Notes: generated by a model not told the origin, from the letters alone. A DNA stretch of 34,791 bases from Nostoc sp. PA-18-2419 (GCF_005869855.1 NZ_SZNH01000036.1:13750-48540); one strand, 5' to 3'. Positions 8,127-16,379 are shown, counted from the first letter of the stretch. A program made the numbers and translations.

Positions 8127-9863
8127 ATGACACAAGCCCAGCTGCAAGAAACTGCGAATATCCCAGCTCATGGTGAAGAACCACCAGTGAGAAAATGGCA
8201 AGATTACTTTACGTTCAACACCGACCATAAGGTAATTGCAATTCAATATCTAGTCACAACATTCATTTTCTACTGTATAGGCGGCGTGTTGGCTGACTTA
8301 GTTCGTACAGAACTGCGAACGCCAGAAGTAGATTTTGTGACTCCGGAAGTATACAACAGCTTATTTACGCTGCACGCCACAATCATGATTTTTTTGTGGA
8401 TTGTGCCAGCCGGTGCCGGTTTTGCTAACTTCTTAATCCCCTTGATGATTGGGGCAAAGGATATGGCATTCCCACGCTTGAATGCTGTTGCCTTTTGGAT
8501 GATTCCGCCTTCTGGTTTGTTGCTGATAGCTAGTTTACTAGTCGGTGATGCACCCGATGCCGGTTGGACTTCTTACCCTCCCCTGAGCTTAGTAACAGGT
8601 CAAGTCGGTGAGGGAATTTGGATCATGAGTGTCCTCCTACTCGGTACATCATCGATTTTGGGGGCAATTAATTTCCTGGTCACAATGCTGAGGATGCGTA
8701 TCCCAGGTTTGGGTTTCAATCAATTGCCTTTGTTCTGTTGGGCGATGCTGGCTACTTCAGCACTGACTTTGGTATCTACGCCAGTGTTAGCAGCAGGTCT
8801 GATTCTACTGGCTTTTGACTTAATTGCCGGGACAACATTTTTTAATCCCACTGGGGGCGGCGATCCGGTTGTGTACCAGCATATGTTCTGGTTTTACTCG
8901 CACCCAGCAGTTTACATTATGATTTTGCCCTTTTTTGGGGCAATTTCAGAAATTATCCCTGTGCATTCCCGCAAGCCGATTTTTGGCTATAAAGCGATCG
9001 CTTACTCCTCCTTAGCCATCAGCTTTTTAGGGCTAATCGTTTGGGCACACCACATGTTTACCAGTGGTATCCCCGGTTGGCTGCGGATGTTCTTCATGAT
9101 CACCACCATGATCATTGCTGTACCTACTGGAATTAAAATATTTAGCTGGTTGGCAACCATGTGGGGCGGAAAAATTCAACTCAACTCCGCCATGCTATTC
9201 GCAATGGGCTTTGTTGGCACCTTTGTGATTGGTGGGATCAGTGGCGTGATGTTGGCAGCAGTTCCCTTTGATATTCACGTCCACGATACTTATTTTGTAG
9301 TCGCACACTTACACTACGTTCTATTTGGTGGTAGCGTTCTCGGCATTTATGGAGCGATTTACCACTGGTTTCCGAAAATGACCGGACGGATGCTAAATGA
9401 ATTTTGGGGTAAGGTTCACTTTGTGTTGACAATCGTCGGTCTAAACATGACCTTCTTACCCATGCACAAGCTAGGAATGATGGGCATGAACCGCCGTGTT
9501 GCCCAATATGACCCCAAATTCGCATTTATCAATGAAATCTGTACCTATGGTGCTTATATCCTGGCAGTCTCGACATTTCCCTTCATCATCAATGCAATTT
9601 GGAGTTGGTTGTACGGAGAGAAAGCTGGTAATAATCCCTGGAGGGCACTAACCTTAGAGTGGATGACTACCTCACCGCCAGCGATCGAAAATTTTGAAGG
9701 AACCCCAGTATTGGTTACAGGCCCCTACGACTACGGCTTGGAAAAGGCTAAAGAAGGTGTACCTTTATCTGACCCTAATCCAATCTTGTCTGCTGGCCCC
9801 AACTCGGTATTAAGAGCAGAACCCGATCCAGCGGTTGCTGCTAATCCTGAAGACCGGAAATAA
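8127..9863 (+). CDS. ctaD: Cytochrome c oxidase subunit I (A2-type heme-copper oxidase)
   Basis: The catalytic subunit reduces oxygen to water and pumps protons across the membrane. The 578-residue protein has about 12 membrane segments and all metal ligands: His83 (heme a), His259 with Tyr263 (CuB and the cross-linked Tyr, in YSHPAVY), His308-His309 (CuB), and His394 and His396 (heme a3 and heme a, in HDTYFVVAHLHYVL). The YSHPAVY sequence, lacking the Glu of the GHPEVY form, marks the A2 subfamily usual in cyanobacteria. The C-terminal 40 residues are Pro/Ala-rich and probably cytoplasmic. It lies between ctaC and ctaE with repeat-filled spacers on both sides. Confidence 0.97.
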   Translation: MTQAQLQETANIPAHGEEPPVRKWQDYFTFNTDHKVIAIQYLVTTFIFYCIGGVLADLVRTELRTPEVDFVTPEVYNSLFTLHATIMIFLWIVPAGAGFANFLIPLMIGAKDMAFPRLNAVAFWMIPPSGLLLIASLLVGDAPDAGWTSYPPLSLVTGQVGEGIWIMSVLLLGTSSILGAINFLVTMLRMRIPGLGFNQLPLFCWAMLATSALTLVSTPVLAAGLILLAFDLIAGTTFFNPTGGGDPVVYQHMFWFYSHPAVYIMILPFFGAISEIIPVHSRKPIFGYKAIAYSSLAISFLGLIVWAHHMFTSGIPGWLRMFFMITTMIIAVPTGIKIFSWLATMWGGKIQLNSAMLFAMGFVGTFVIGGISGVMLAAVPFDIHVHDTYFVVAHLHYVLFGGSVLGIYGAIYHWFPKMTGRMLNEFWGKVHFVLTIVGLNMTFLPMHKLGMMGMNRRVAQYDPKFAFINEICTYGAYILAVSTFPFIINAIWSWLYGEKAGNNPWRALTLEWMTTSPPAIENFEGTPVLVTGPYDYGLEKAKEGVPLSDPNPILSAGPNSVLRAEPDPAVAANPEDRK

Positions 9864-9969
9864 AGGGACTGGGGACTGGGGAATCAGATTAAAAATGCTA
9901 TTTTCCAATCCCCAATTCCCAATCCCCAATCCCAAATCCCAATTCCCCACTCTACATTTATCAAGATTC
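9864..9969. repeat. Inverted heptamer-repeat spacer between ctaD and ctaE
   Basis: The spacer begins with GGGGACT-type heptamers (two copies plus a partial) and continues, about 20 bases later, with five or six C-rich heptamer-like units (CCCCAAT, CCCAAAT, TCCCCAAT). The two blocks are roughly complementary and could form a stem in the ctaDE transcript. This is the C-rich class of cyanobacterial short tandem repeat. It is not coding, although an open frame passes through it. Confidence 0.75.
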
Positions 9970-10596
9970 ATGCAAAGTCAAACAATTGACCCAGCTAAAA
10001 CTGAACTAAATCATCACCATGCAGCAGAAGCAGCCATCAGCCATCATGAAGAACATCCAGATCATCGGTTATTTGGGCTAATTGTCTTCCTGATTGCTGA
10101 AGGGATGATTTTTATCGGGCTGTTCGGAGCCTATCTGGCTTTCCGTGCTACCTTAAGTGTTTGGCCGCCAGCAGGTACCCCAGAGTTAGAACTATTGCTA
10201 CCTGGAGTTAACACTGTCAATCTGATTGCTAGTAGTTTTGTTATGCACAATGCTGACACTGCTATCAAAAAGAACGATACACGAGGTGCGCGGATTTGGT
10301 TAGGAATTACCGCTGCAATGGGTGCTGTTTTCTTAGTAGGACAAGTATATGAATATACTCATCTAGAATTTGGTTTAACTACCAATTTATTTGCTAGTGC
10401 ATTTTACGTTTTGACTGGTTTCCACGGACTGCACGTAACCATCGGTGTTTTAGCGATTGTTGCTGTACTGTGGCGATCGCGCGTTAAAGGACACTATAGT
10501 AGCGAAAAACACTTCGGTATTGAAGCTGCTGAAATTTACTGGCACTTTGTTGATGTAATTTGGATTATTTTGTTCGGATTGCTGTATTTACTGTAA
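9970..10596 (+). CDS. ctaE: Cytochrome c oxidase subunit III
   Basis: Subunit III is a membrane protein that stabilises the oxidase core. I place the start at the ATG at 9970, giving 208 residues beginning MQSQTIDPAK. A longer open frame reaches back to 9835 but would translate the repeat spacer and overlap ctaD, so it is unlikely. Five hydrophobic segments are visible (LIVFLIAEGMIFIGLFGAYL; a segment with NLIASSFVMHNAD; LGITAAMGAVFLVGQ; FYVLTGFHGLHVTIGVLAI; WHFVDVIWIILFGLLYLL). The motif GFHGLHVTIG and the C-terminal YWHFVDVIW are COX3 signatures. It is the last gene of ctaCDE and is followed by a strong terminator. Confidence 0.95.
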   Translation: MQSQTIDPAKTELNHHHAAEAAISHHEEHPDHRLFGLIVFLIAEGMIFIGLFGAYLAFRATLSVWPPAGTPELELLLPGVNTVNLIASSFVMHNADTAIKKNDTRGARIWLGITAAMGAVFLVGQVYEYTHLEFGLTTNLFASAFYVLTGFHGLHVTIGVLAIVAVLWRSRVKGHYSSEKHFGIEAAEIYWHFVDVIWIILFGLLYLL

Positions 10597-10610
10597 GTAT
10601 TAATTATTTA

Positions 10611-10668
10611 GTTGTTCACTCCACGCGAACAACTTGATAAACCCCCTAATGGGGGCTTTTTTATTTTT
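10611..10668 (+). terminator. Terminator of the ctaCDE operon
   Basis: A first inverted repeat (GTTGTTC...GAACAAC, 10611-10633) is followed at 10642-10655 by CCCCC-TAAT-GGGGG and then a long T-rich tract (CTTTTTTATTTTT). The second hairpin is a textbook rho-independent terminator placed 45 bases after the ctaE stop. Confidence 0.85.
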
Positions 10669-10864
10669 ACTACTGAGTCAAACACTTAATCTGTGTTGTT
10701 ATATTCTTTCTTAAGAAGTGATAAAAAAAATATCCTATGGCTATTTTTTGCTAAAATTACTGAAGAAGTGACTAATAATGTTAAATAAACGAATCAAGCC
10801 GCAAGCATTCATCCTCTGACCCAAGCTCTGAATGGGCATTAATTTTACACGTAGTATATGGTAA

Positions 10865-12079
10865 ATGAGCCAAAACCCTCTGATCAAAAAAACATTCAGA
10901 AGTAGCTTTGAGACCGTTAAAGTGTTGGAAAGCTCAGCAGATGGTAAAAACTACTTGTTAGCAAGTGCAATAGGTAATAAATATCAAAAATCTATTATTA
11001 GAAAAATACTTCGGAATCGCTTTGAGATAATCAAACAGTTGGGAAGTGGAGGATCTGGGGATACCTACTTAGCCAGAGACCTAGATTTACCAGGGCGACC
11101 GCATTGTGTTGTCAAACATTTTCACCCAAAAGATACTAATCCTAATGTTAGTAAGATTGCAAAAAAATTATTTGACCGGGAAGCAGAAGTCTTATATCAG
11201 CTAGGCAACGACCACGAGCAAATTCCAAGACTATTTGCCCATTTTCATGAAAATCGAGATTTCTATTTAGTCCAAGAATACATTGATGGTCATCCCTTGA
11301 CTCAAGAAATTATTCTCGGTCAATGTCAGAGTGAAAATGCAGTCTTGAATTTATTAACAAATATCTTGAAAGTGTTAGTTTTCGTGCATGAAAATAATAT
11401 TATTCACCGAGATATTAAGCCCCAAAATTTGATGCGGCGGCACTCTGATGGCAAAATTGTGTTAATAGACTTTGGCAGTATTAAAAAAATTACTGGCTTA
11501 GGGCCCGGTTTAACAGTTGTGGTTGGAACTCCTGGTTATATGCCAAGCGAACAGGCTAAGGGAAAGCCAAAACTTTGCAGCGATATTTATGCAGTGGGTA
11601 TGATTGGCATTCAAGCTCTCACAGGCTTAAGACCCGACCAACTACAAGAAGATCCCAATACTGGAGAAGTTATCTGGCGTCATCAAGCACAGGTTAGTGA
11701 TGGTTTTGCAGATATCTTAGATAAAATGATTTGCGATCGCCATAGCCAGCGTTATCAGTCAGCAACAGAAGTTCTCCAAGCACTTAGTTCCGATTTAGTG
11801 TGGTCACAATCATCAAATGTTGGCATAAACCAAAAAACTGTTAATAACTATTTAGGAACTTATAGAAACTTTCTTTTATTGCTAGGTATCGGACTTGGAG
11901 CTAGCACTAGTTTGATAGTATTAATTTTAATTTATACATTTCTCAATACCAGTATATCATTTCCAAATCAACCTATTGAATTTAAAAATATTATAGAAAA
12001 ATTTTTCCATCGGTCAAGCCTAACTAATGTCAATGCTTTAGTAGCGAAAAGCGATTTGATAAAAGAATTGCGCCATTGA
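10865..12079 (+). CDS. Membrane-anchored Hanks-type serine/threonine protein kinase
   Basis: The protein phosphorylates Ser/Thr residues, and its substrates are unknown. In its 404 residues a complete kinase domain runs from about 55 to 315: glycine loop LGSGGSGDTYLARD (59-72), Lys84 in VVKHF, the alpha-C Glu in DREAEVLYQLG, catalytic HRDIKPQN (His181-Asp183), DFG at 202-204, activation-loop GTPGYMPSEQ, and DIYAVGMIGIQALTG. All catalytic residues are present. A hydrophobic segment (about 337-362) anchors it in the membrane, and only a short tail (about 40 residues) lies outside, so there is no sensor domain of its own. Unlike many cyanobacterial relatives it lacks an N-terminal zinc ribbon. 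A PstS-like protein gene follows on the same strand 588 bases later. Confidence 0.92.
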   Translation: MSQNPLIKKTFRSSFETVKVLESSADGKNYLLASAIGNKYQKSIIRKILRNRFEIIKQLGSGGSGDTYLARDLDLPGRPHCVVKHFHPKDTNPNVSKIAKKLFDREAEVLYQLGNDHEQIPRLFAHFHENRDFYLVQEYIDGHPLTQEIILGQCQSENAVLNLLTNILKVLVFVHENNIIHRDIKPQNLMRRHSDGKIVLIDFGSIKKITGLGPGLTVVVGTPGYMPSEQAKGKPKLCSDIYAVGMIGIQALTGLRPDQLQEDPNTGEVIWRHQAQVSDGFADILDKMICDRHSQRYQSATEVLQALSSDLVWSQSSNVGINQKTVNNYLGTYRNFLLLLGIGLGASTSLIVLILIYTFLNTSISFPNQPIEFKNIIEKFFHRSSLTNVNALVAKSDLIKELRH

Positions 12080-12667
12080 GAAGATTACCAAATAGTAAAT
12101 TAAATTTTCCCGTATAACAAACAGTTAATCAGCTATTAGAAGATGTTTTAAAAAGTTTAGCTCCTCCTAATTACTCCGGAAATTAAGGAGTAATTTGAGC
12201 AGGTTATTACTTGTAACTAACTGAAGCCTGAAACCTAGATCCCCCTGATAAATTAGGGGGAACTTCTAACAGGCTGTTTAGAAAGTCATTAAGTATACTA
12301 AAAACCCCTCTCCAAACGTCTCACAGTAACGGAGATAAGCTTTGAAGCCCCATTTCCTGGTGAGTGTAGGGGGACAGGGGGGATACCGCTATAACCGTAT
12401 ACTTTACAAACCTCTTCTTAGCAATTTGAAAACTGGTTGTTAACTAAGTAGGTTGGTGTGAATATTTCTTCTTAAAATAAGGCATAAGGCAGAATGGAAC
12501 AGGGTTTTGACCTATTTTGTTTGCTTTGATATAGTTTGATTTTTTCACGTCGTTCCACTTAATTGATAAAATCTTTACTTAAAACTCAAATATCAAGAGA
12601 TTTTTCTAGAGGAAATACCGAGAAATTACTGTAGTATAAGTACTATTACTAAACAAAAGTTAAAGAT
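12080..12667. other. Repeat-bearing intergenic region between kinase and PstS-like gene
   Basis: No gene is seen in these 588 bases. At 12169-12195 a 9-base stem (AATTACTCC / GGAGTAATT) could weakly terminate the kinase transcript. At about 12240-12270 there is CCCCCT-gataaatt-AGGGGG. From about 12300 to 12400 there is a C-rich then G-rich block that resembles decayed dispersed repeat DNA. The last 100 bases are AT-rich and should hold the promoter of the next gene. Confidence 0.5.
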
Positions 12668-13747
12668 ATGGACAATACAAATCAAAGAAGAGCTTTAATT
12701 AACGGCGAAATTGGCCTCTTTCTTAAAGGTTTGATTATTGGTAAAGTATTGACAATTATAGTTATTGGCGGATTGCTTTGGTGGTTACTGAAGCCAAACT
12801 TAAGAGCTGGCAACGGTGCTGACTCTTACACTGAGCAAAGTTTAAAGACTCCTTTTAGTGGAACATCAACTTTTGAAACAATTCCAGATGTGCCCACCGG
12901 CTCATTTAACTACGGTGGTAGTACAGCATGGGCATCTATCCGACAATTAGTAGATTCTCAGATCCAGAGCGATCGCCCTGAATTAAAATTACGCTACGTA
13001 GACCGCATTAAGGATAGCCCTAGTTCTAGCTCGGGTATTCGGATGTTGCTTGATGGACAACTCGACTTTGCTCAATCTTCTCGTCCGTTCACAAATGAAG
13101 AACAAGCGATGGCAAAAGAACGAGGCTTCACCCTTGAGCAACGTCAGGTAGGTGTTGATGGAATAGCAGTGGTGGTTAACCCATCACTGAATGTGCCGAG
13201 TTTAACTGTTAACCAATTGCAGCAGATTTATACTGGGCAAATTACTAACTGGAAGCAAGTACGCGGGCCGAACCTACCCATCATACCTTTCTCCCAACGA
13301 GCAGAAAACGCAGATACAGTAATATTCTCTAACAGTAATAACTTAAAGGGGCAAGCGCTTAGCTCAGATGTACAGTATGTCTACTCCACTACAGAAGCGG
13401 TGCGCCAACTCAGCAAAACCCCTGGTGGCGTTTATTATGCTTCTGCCCGTTCAGTAGTACCTCAGTGTACTGTAAAGGCTTTGCCATTACGTCTCAATTC
13501 TGGTGAGCTAATTTCCCCCTACCGCGGATCTGCGGTCTCACCTGAGAACTGTCTAAATCAGCGCAACCAAGTAAATACTGAGGCTATTAGAAATCGTAGG
13601 TATCCAATTACAACTGACTTGTTTGTGATTATTAAGCAGAATAAAGGTAAAGAACAGCAAATTGGGGATGCTTACGCCAAGCTTTTATTAACTAGCGAGG
13701 GGCAAAAAGCAATTGAGCGGGCTGGTTTCGGTGGTGTTAGCAAGTAG
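12668..13747 (+). CDS. Membrane-anchored PstS-like (phosphate-type) substrate-binding protein
   Basis: The 359-residue protein has one N-terminal hydrophobic segment (about 17-40, LIIGKVLTIIVIGGLLWWLL), with no lipobox, so it is probably an uncleaved anchor. Residues about 75-355 form a PBP-like domain of the phosphate-binding (PstS) type: YGGSTAWASIRQLVD, SSSGIRMLLDGQLDFAQSSRPF, a hinge VGVDGIAVVVNP, LTVNQLQQIYTGQITNW, and a C-terminal TSEGQKAIERAGF. The middle features match PstS family proteins, but no pstC/A/B transporter genes follow, so an uptake role is doubtful. The preceding membrane kinase lacks an external sensor, and a link between the two is conceivable but only inferred. Confidence 0.85.
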   Translation: MDNTNQRRALINGEIGLFLKGLIIGKVLTIIVIGGLLWWLLKPNLRAGNGADSYTEQSLKTPFSGTSTFETIPDVPTGSFNYGGSTAWASIRQLVDSQIQSDRPELKLRYVDRIKDSPSSSSGIRMLLDGQLDFAQSSRPFTNEEQAMAKERGFTLEQRQVGVDGIAVVVNPSLNVPSLTVNQLQQIYTGQITNWKQVRGPNLPIIPFSQRAENADTVIFSNSNNLKGQALSSDVQYVYSTTEAVRQLSKTPGGVYYASARSVVPQCTVKALPLRLNSGELISPYRGSAVSPENCLNQRNQVNTEAIRNRRYPITTDLFVIIKQNKGKEQQIGDAYAKLLLTSEGQKAIERAGFGGVSK

Positions 13748-13768
13748 ATTAAGATAACTAGCTGGTTG

Positions 13769-13849
13769 AATAATATTATGTTCGGTTGAGGACTTATAAA
13801 ACGTTATTGCTAGCGCAATCGCAAGTATTTATCCGAACATGATATTATT
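13769..13849. repeat. Long inverted repeat after the PstS-like gene
   Basis: Two 17-base arms (AATAATATTATGTTCGG and its complement with one mismatch) are separated by about 47 bases. It could act as a termination or processing hairpin for the upstream gene, or be a small mobile palindrome. It has no T-run typical of a terminator, apart from TTTTT just after the right arm. Confidence 0.7.
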
Positions 13850-13893
13850 TTTAACTTGTAAATTTACACACAGATAACAATACACTTCAGTTG

Positions 13894-14018
13894 AGGGACT
13901 GACAAATAAAAAATATCCCAAATTTTCTTGTGGGATGTGTGTCCTCACCCGTCCTATATTCAGGGCGGGCTTTCCTGCCCACCCCACAAGAGGGATAATT
14001 TATTCTCTGGAAATCCCT
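13894..14018. mobile_element. MITE-like palindromic element, copy 1
   Basis: This 125-base non-coding element begins AGGGACTGACAAATAAA and ends TTTATTCTCTGGAAATCCCT, which form imperfect terminal inverted repeats of about 25 bases. Inner arms are also complementary (CTTGTGGGA / CCCCACAAG; GGGCGGGC / GCCCACCC). A related copy with the same ends lies at 25046-25141. There is no transposase, so any movement would need one supplied in trans. Minus-strand open frames through it are not genes. Confidence 0.75.
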
Positions 14019-14030
14019 AAGAATAAAAAC

Positions 14031-14095
14031 TAAAACTGATGTAAGTTGGGAAGTCACTGCAAGGACAAAAGGTCTTCCCAACCTACGCAGTTTTA
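14031..14095. repeat. Imperfect hairpin next to MITE copy 1
   Basis: Arms of about 22 bases (TAAAACTG, then GTTGGGAAG on the left; CTTCCCAAC, then CAGTTTTA on the right) flank a 19-base loop, with about three mismatches. It starts 12 bases after the MITE-like element and ends in TTTATTTTTT, so it may also terminate rightward transcription. Confidence 0.65.
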
Positions 14096-14399
14096 TTTTT
14101 TGGGTCAATCGCAACTGTAGTGACTAATGATGTTATTAACGGGCATTAAGTGATTCAAGAAAAGAGATTTGTATATGTTTTTATCATCTACAAAAGCTTA
14201 ATGTCTATAAATACACTAACAATATCCGACTTTTTTCCGACCTTTTCCGACCGTCAAACTTGATATTAGGCACTAGAGTATTTATATAAGTAGTTCTAGC
14301 AAGAAGTCTGCACAATAATTAAACGAGTGCAGTCAGGCGATCGCTAGCAAATCAAGCATAATCCAAGATTTATAACGTAATTACATAAAAAAGGTAAAT
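14096..14399. other. Intergenic region before the wall-hydrolase-like gene
   Basis: About 300 bases with no gene. There is a direct repetition of TTTTCCGACC near 14230-14250 and one HIP1-type site near 14338. A purine-rich stretch (AAAAAAGGTAA) precedes the ATG at 14400 and can serve as ribosome binding site. Confidence 0.5.
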
Positions 14400-14768
14400 A
14401 TGGCTGAATATCCTCATGGAGTCTGGATTTGGAATCTTCCAGCATTAAGTGGTAATTATTTAAACAGATTAATTGAGTGCAAAGTCAAACGAGTATATCT
14501 CAAAGTATTTGATGGCAAAAGTAGAGTTATGTTTTGGGCTAAAAAGAATGCTTACTGGAATCTTAAAGGAAGTATAGTTCCTCAGCGTGGAGATATAGCT
14601 GTTTTTGATTGGCAAAGAAATAATTCACAACTCGATCACATAGGTATTGTCAGAGGATACACTCTCGGAAGTTCTACTATTCAAACATCTGAAGATAATA
14701 GGGTAAACCGTAGTGGCAACTTTACAAGAGAAATAGTAGATGTAGCCGGATTCATTAGAATCGTTTAA
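14400..14768 (+). CDS. Internally deleted cell-wall hydrolase-like protein (N-terminal GH-like piece plus CHAP/NlpC-like piece)
   Basis: The 122-residue protein seems to be two ends of a longer one. Residues 1-44 (GVWIWNLPALSGNYLNRLI, KRVYLKVFDGKS) look like the first strands of a glycoside-hydrolase-type barrel. Residues 46-122 (WAKKNAYWNLKGS, PQRGDIAVFDW, DHIGIVRGYT, TIQTSEDN, VAGFIRI) look like the C-terminal half of a CHAP or NlpC/P60-type amidase, including the conserved His of DHIGIV. The catalytic Cys that should precede it is absent, as is the rest of the barrel, so activity is unlikely. The frame is open and has a start and ribosome binding site. It is 83 bases upstream of the lipoprotein gene on the same strand. 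Recognition of both halves rests on memory of family motifs. Confidence 0.6.
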   Translation: MAEYPHGVWIWNLPALSGNYLNRLIECKVKRVYLKVFDGKSRVMFWAKKNAYWNLKGSIVPQRGDIAVFDWQRNNSQLDHIGIVRGYTLGSSTIQTSEDNRVNRSGNFTREIVDVAGFIRIV

Positions 14769-14851
14769 TACACCAAAGCATCTGGATTAACTTAGTTATT
14801 TAGCTTAATCCAGATAAGTTAGTTATATTCGCAGGCGAAGGAACTTGTTAA

Positions 14852-15922
14852 TTGAAACAGAATTATTCTAAATCTCATAAAACTCTAACATTGTTAGCAC
14901 TTGGGCTTTTAATGTCTAGTTGTGGACGCGATATTCCTTCATTGGAGAATGTTAATCAGGCAGTTGAAAACCTAGATGTTGCGGCTAAAGATATCTCAAC
15001 AGATATGTATGGTTCATGCATTAGAGCAACTAAATTCTTTGGAACGCCAGGTTCGCCTACTATATTAAGTGAGCGACAACCAGAAGAAAAATTCTGTAAT
15101 GAGAATTATCAGCAAATATCTTTGGTAATGGGGGATGCAAATCAGATTTTGATTGATTACATGAATGCTCTTGTTCTTGTTGCTAAAGGAGAAAGCGAGA
15201 AAGGAAAACCTATTTCCTTTGATGAAAGTTACAAAAATCTTGGTGATTCGCTGACTAATCTTAAGTTCTCCTCATCTCGGACAGCAGCACCACAAGCTGT
15301 GTTTAAACCAGAAGAGGTACAGGCTGGAGTGGCGATCGCTAAATTTTTGACTAACTTATTTACAAAGGAAATGCGCCGCAACAAGTTAAAGCAAGCGATT
15401 TTATGCACAGATAGCGATATTCAAGCTTATATCAAGGGTAAAGGTGCAGTTGCGGGACAACCCGAACCAGGGGGACTAATCGCGATCGCCAACAAAGTTT
15501 ACGTTAATGGACTGCTAGCTGAAGAAGAAATCAGTATTCGTACTTACTTTAGCGAATATATTGCTCTATTTGGAGACGATTTGAAGAAAAATCCTTTAGA
15601 TTTCATCGCCTTGGAGGAAAAGTACAACAATGCGATGGACTTAGTACGCGATCGCAAGCAAAAAGCTCAAATGTATAGTGCAATTTTGAGGAATTTAGCA
15701 TCGTTACACGCATCCCTCAAACAAGAATTGGCTAAAGATGATGATATTCCCCTAACAGGTGAAAAATTTGACAACTACTGTCAAGAATTATTCCAGCCAT
15801 CTCAAACCAAAACTGTAGACAAGGGACATCAGGAAATTAAACCAGAAACAATGCAAAAAGTTCAAGCAATTATCGCCAAACATATGAAGGTTATAAAACC
15901 ATTGCTTAAAAAAATTGAGTAA
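14852..15922 (+). CDS. Predicted helical lipoprotein of unknown function
   Basis: I do not recognise this 356-residue family. It starts at a TTG (14852-14854) supported by GAAGGA about ten bases upstream. The N-terminus is a lipoprotein signal: positive residues, the hydrophobic run LTLLALGLL, then the lipobox MSSC with Cys24 as the lipidated residue. The mature part is rich in predicted helix, with Asp/Glu/Lys-rich segments (VNQAVENLDVAAKDIS; DPLDFIALEEKYNNAMDLVRDRKQ-like at about 250-275) and a few Cys residues (SCIRAT, KFCNEN, LCTDSD, YCQEL) that might pair outside the membrane. It overlaps the longest frame of the next gene by 8 bases and probably shares its transcript. It contains three HIP1-type sites, so it appears to be a resident gene. 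Confidence 0.75.
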   Translation: MKQNYSKSHKTLTLLALGLLMSSCGRDIPSLENVNQAVENLDVAAKDISTDMYGSCIRATKFFGTPGSPTILSERQPEEKFCNENYQQISLVMGDANQILIDYMNALVLVAKGESEKGKPISFDESYKNLGDSLTNLKFSSSRTAAPQAVFKPEEVQAGVAIAKFLTNLFTKEMRRNKLKQAILCTDSDIQAYIKGKGAVAGQPEPGGLIAIANKVYVNGLLAEEEISIRTYFSEYIALFGDDLKKNPLDFIALEEKYNNAMDLVRDRKQKAQMYSAILRNLASLHASLKQELAKDDDIPLTGEKFDNYCQELFQPSQTKTVDKGHQEIKPETMQKVQAIIAKHMKVIKPLLKKIE

Positions 15923-15968
15923 TCAAACATCAAAATACCAAATACTAGTTCTTTCAGGGAGTGAAATA

Positions 15969-16379
15969 ATGACAATTCAAGATTGTACTAACTTAATAAT
16001 CAGTCGTAACTTAGTTTTACAAACTATTCTTTTTGTACAACAAACAAGTGCAAAGCTTTTATTTAAAACAAATGTCAGCAAAGAAGAATTCAATCAAATG
16101 TTTGACGATATTGAAATACCCCTATTCATAATTGCTGACAAAATAGCGATTGTAATTGATAAAGAGATTTTAAGTTCAATAACAAGTTATCAAGAAGAAA
16201 TTAGAATAGTCACTCAAAAAATTCAAAGTGTTATTGACAATTGTGAAGATTTTTCTACACTTAGTGCAATATCTAGAAGATTATTGAATTTTTTTGATGA
16301 TTTTATCAGTACTGAAGATACATATCTAGATACTTCCAAGATACTTGATAATATTGCATCTATTTGCAATCACTATTAA
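15969..16379 (+). CDS. Small helical protein of unknown function, paralogue of the next gene
   Basis: The preferred start is the ATG at 15969, preceded by AGGGAG at the right distance, giving 136 residues. An earlier in-frame start at 15915 would overlap the lipoprotein gene. The product has no signal peptide, is rich in Ile, Asp, Glu and Lys, and is predicted to be almost all helix. It aligns by eye with the following protein: VSKEEF with ISKNEY, EIPL in both, and a shared Ile-X-X-V-X-X-K(I/L) spacing around IRIVTQKIQSVID and IDVVKNKLKKAID. I cannot name its function. It is the second gene of the three-gene cassette, 46 bases after the lipoprotein stop. Confidence 0.7.
   Translation: MTIQDCTNLIISRNLVLQTILFVQQTSAKLLFKTNVSKEEFNQMFDDIEIPLFIIADKIAIVIDKEILSSITSYQEEIRIVTQKIQSVIDNCEDFSTLSAISRRLLNFFDDFISTEDTYLDTSKILDNIASICNHY

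Noticed and set aside
9238..9525. Antisense frame in ctaD
   Set aside because: Shadow of a strongly conserved gene with all catalytic residues on the other strand.
9835..9969. Longer start for ctaE
   Set aside because: Would translate the repeat spacer and overlap ctaD; the ATG at 9970 gives the family length.
12668..13747. A phosphate ABC transporter operon
   Set aside because: Only the binding-protein-like gene is present; no pstC, pstA or pstB follows.
13887..14114. 75-codon minus-strand frame
   Set aside because: Lies wholly in the MITE-like element and the neighbouring hairpin.
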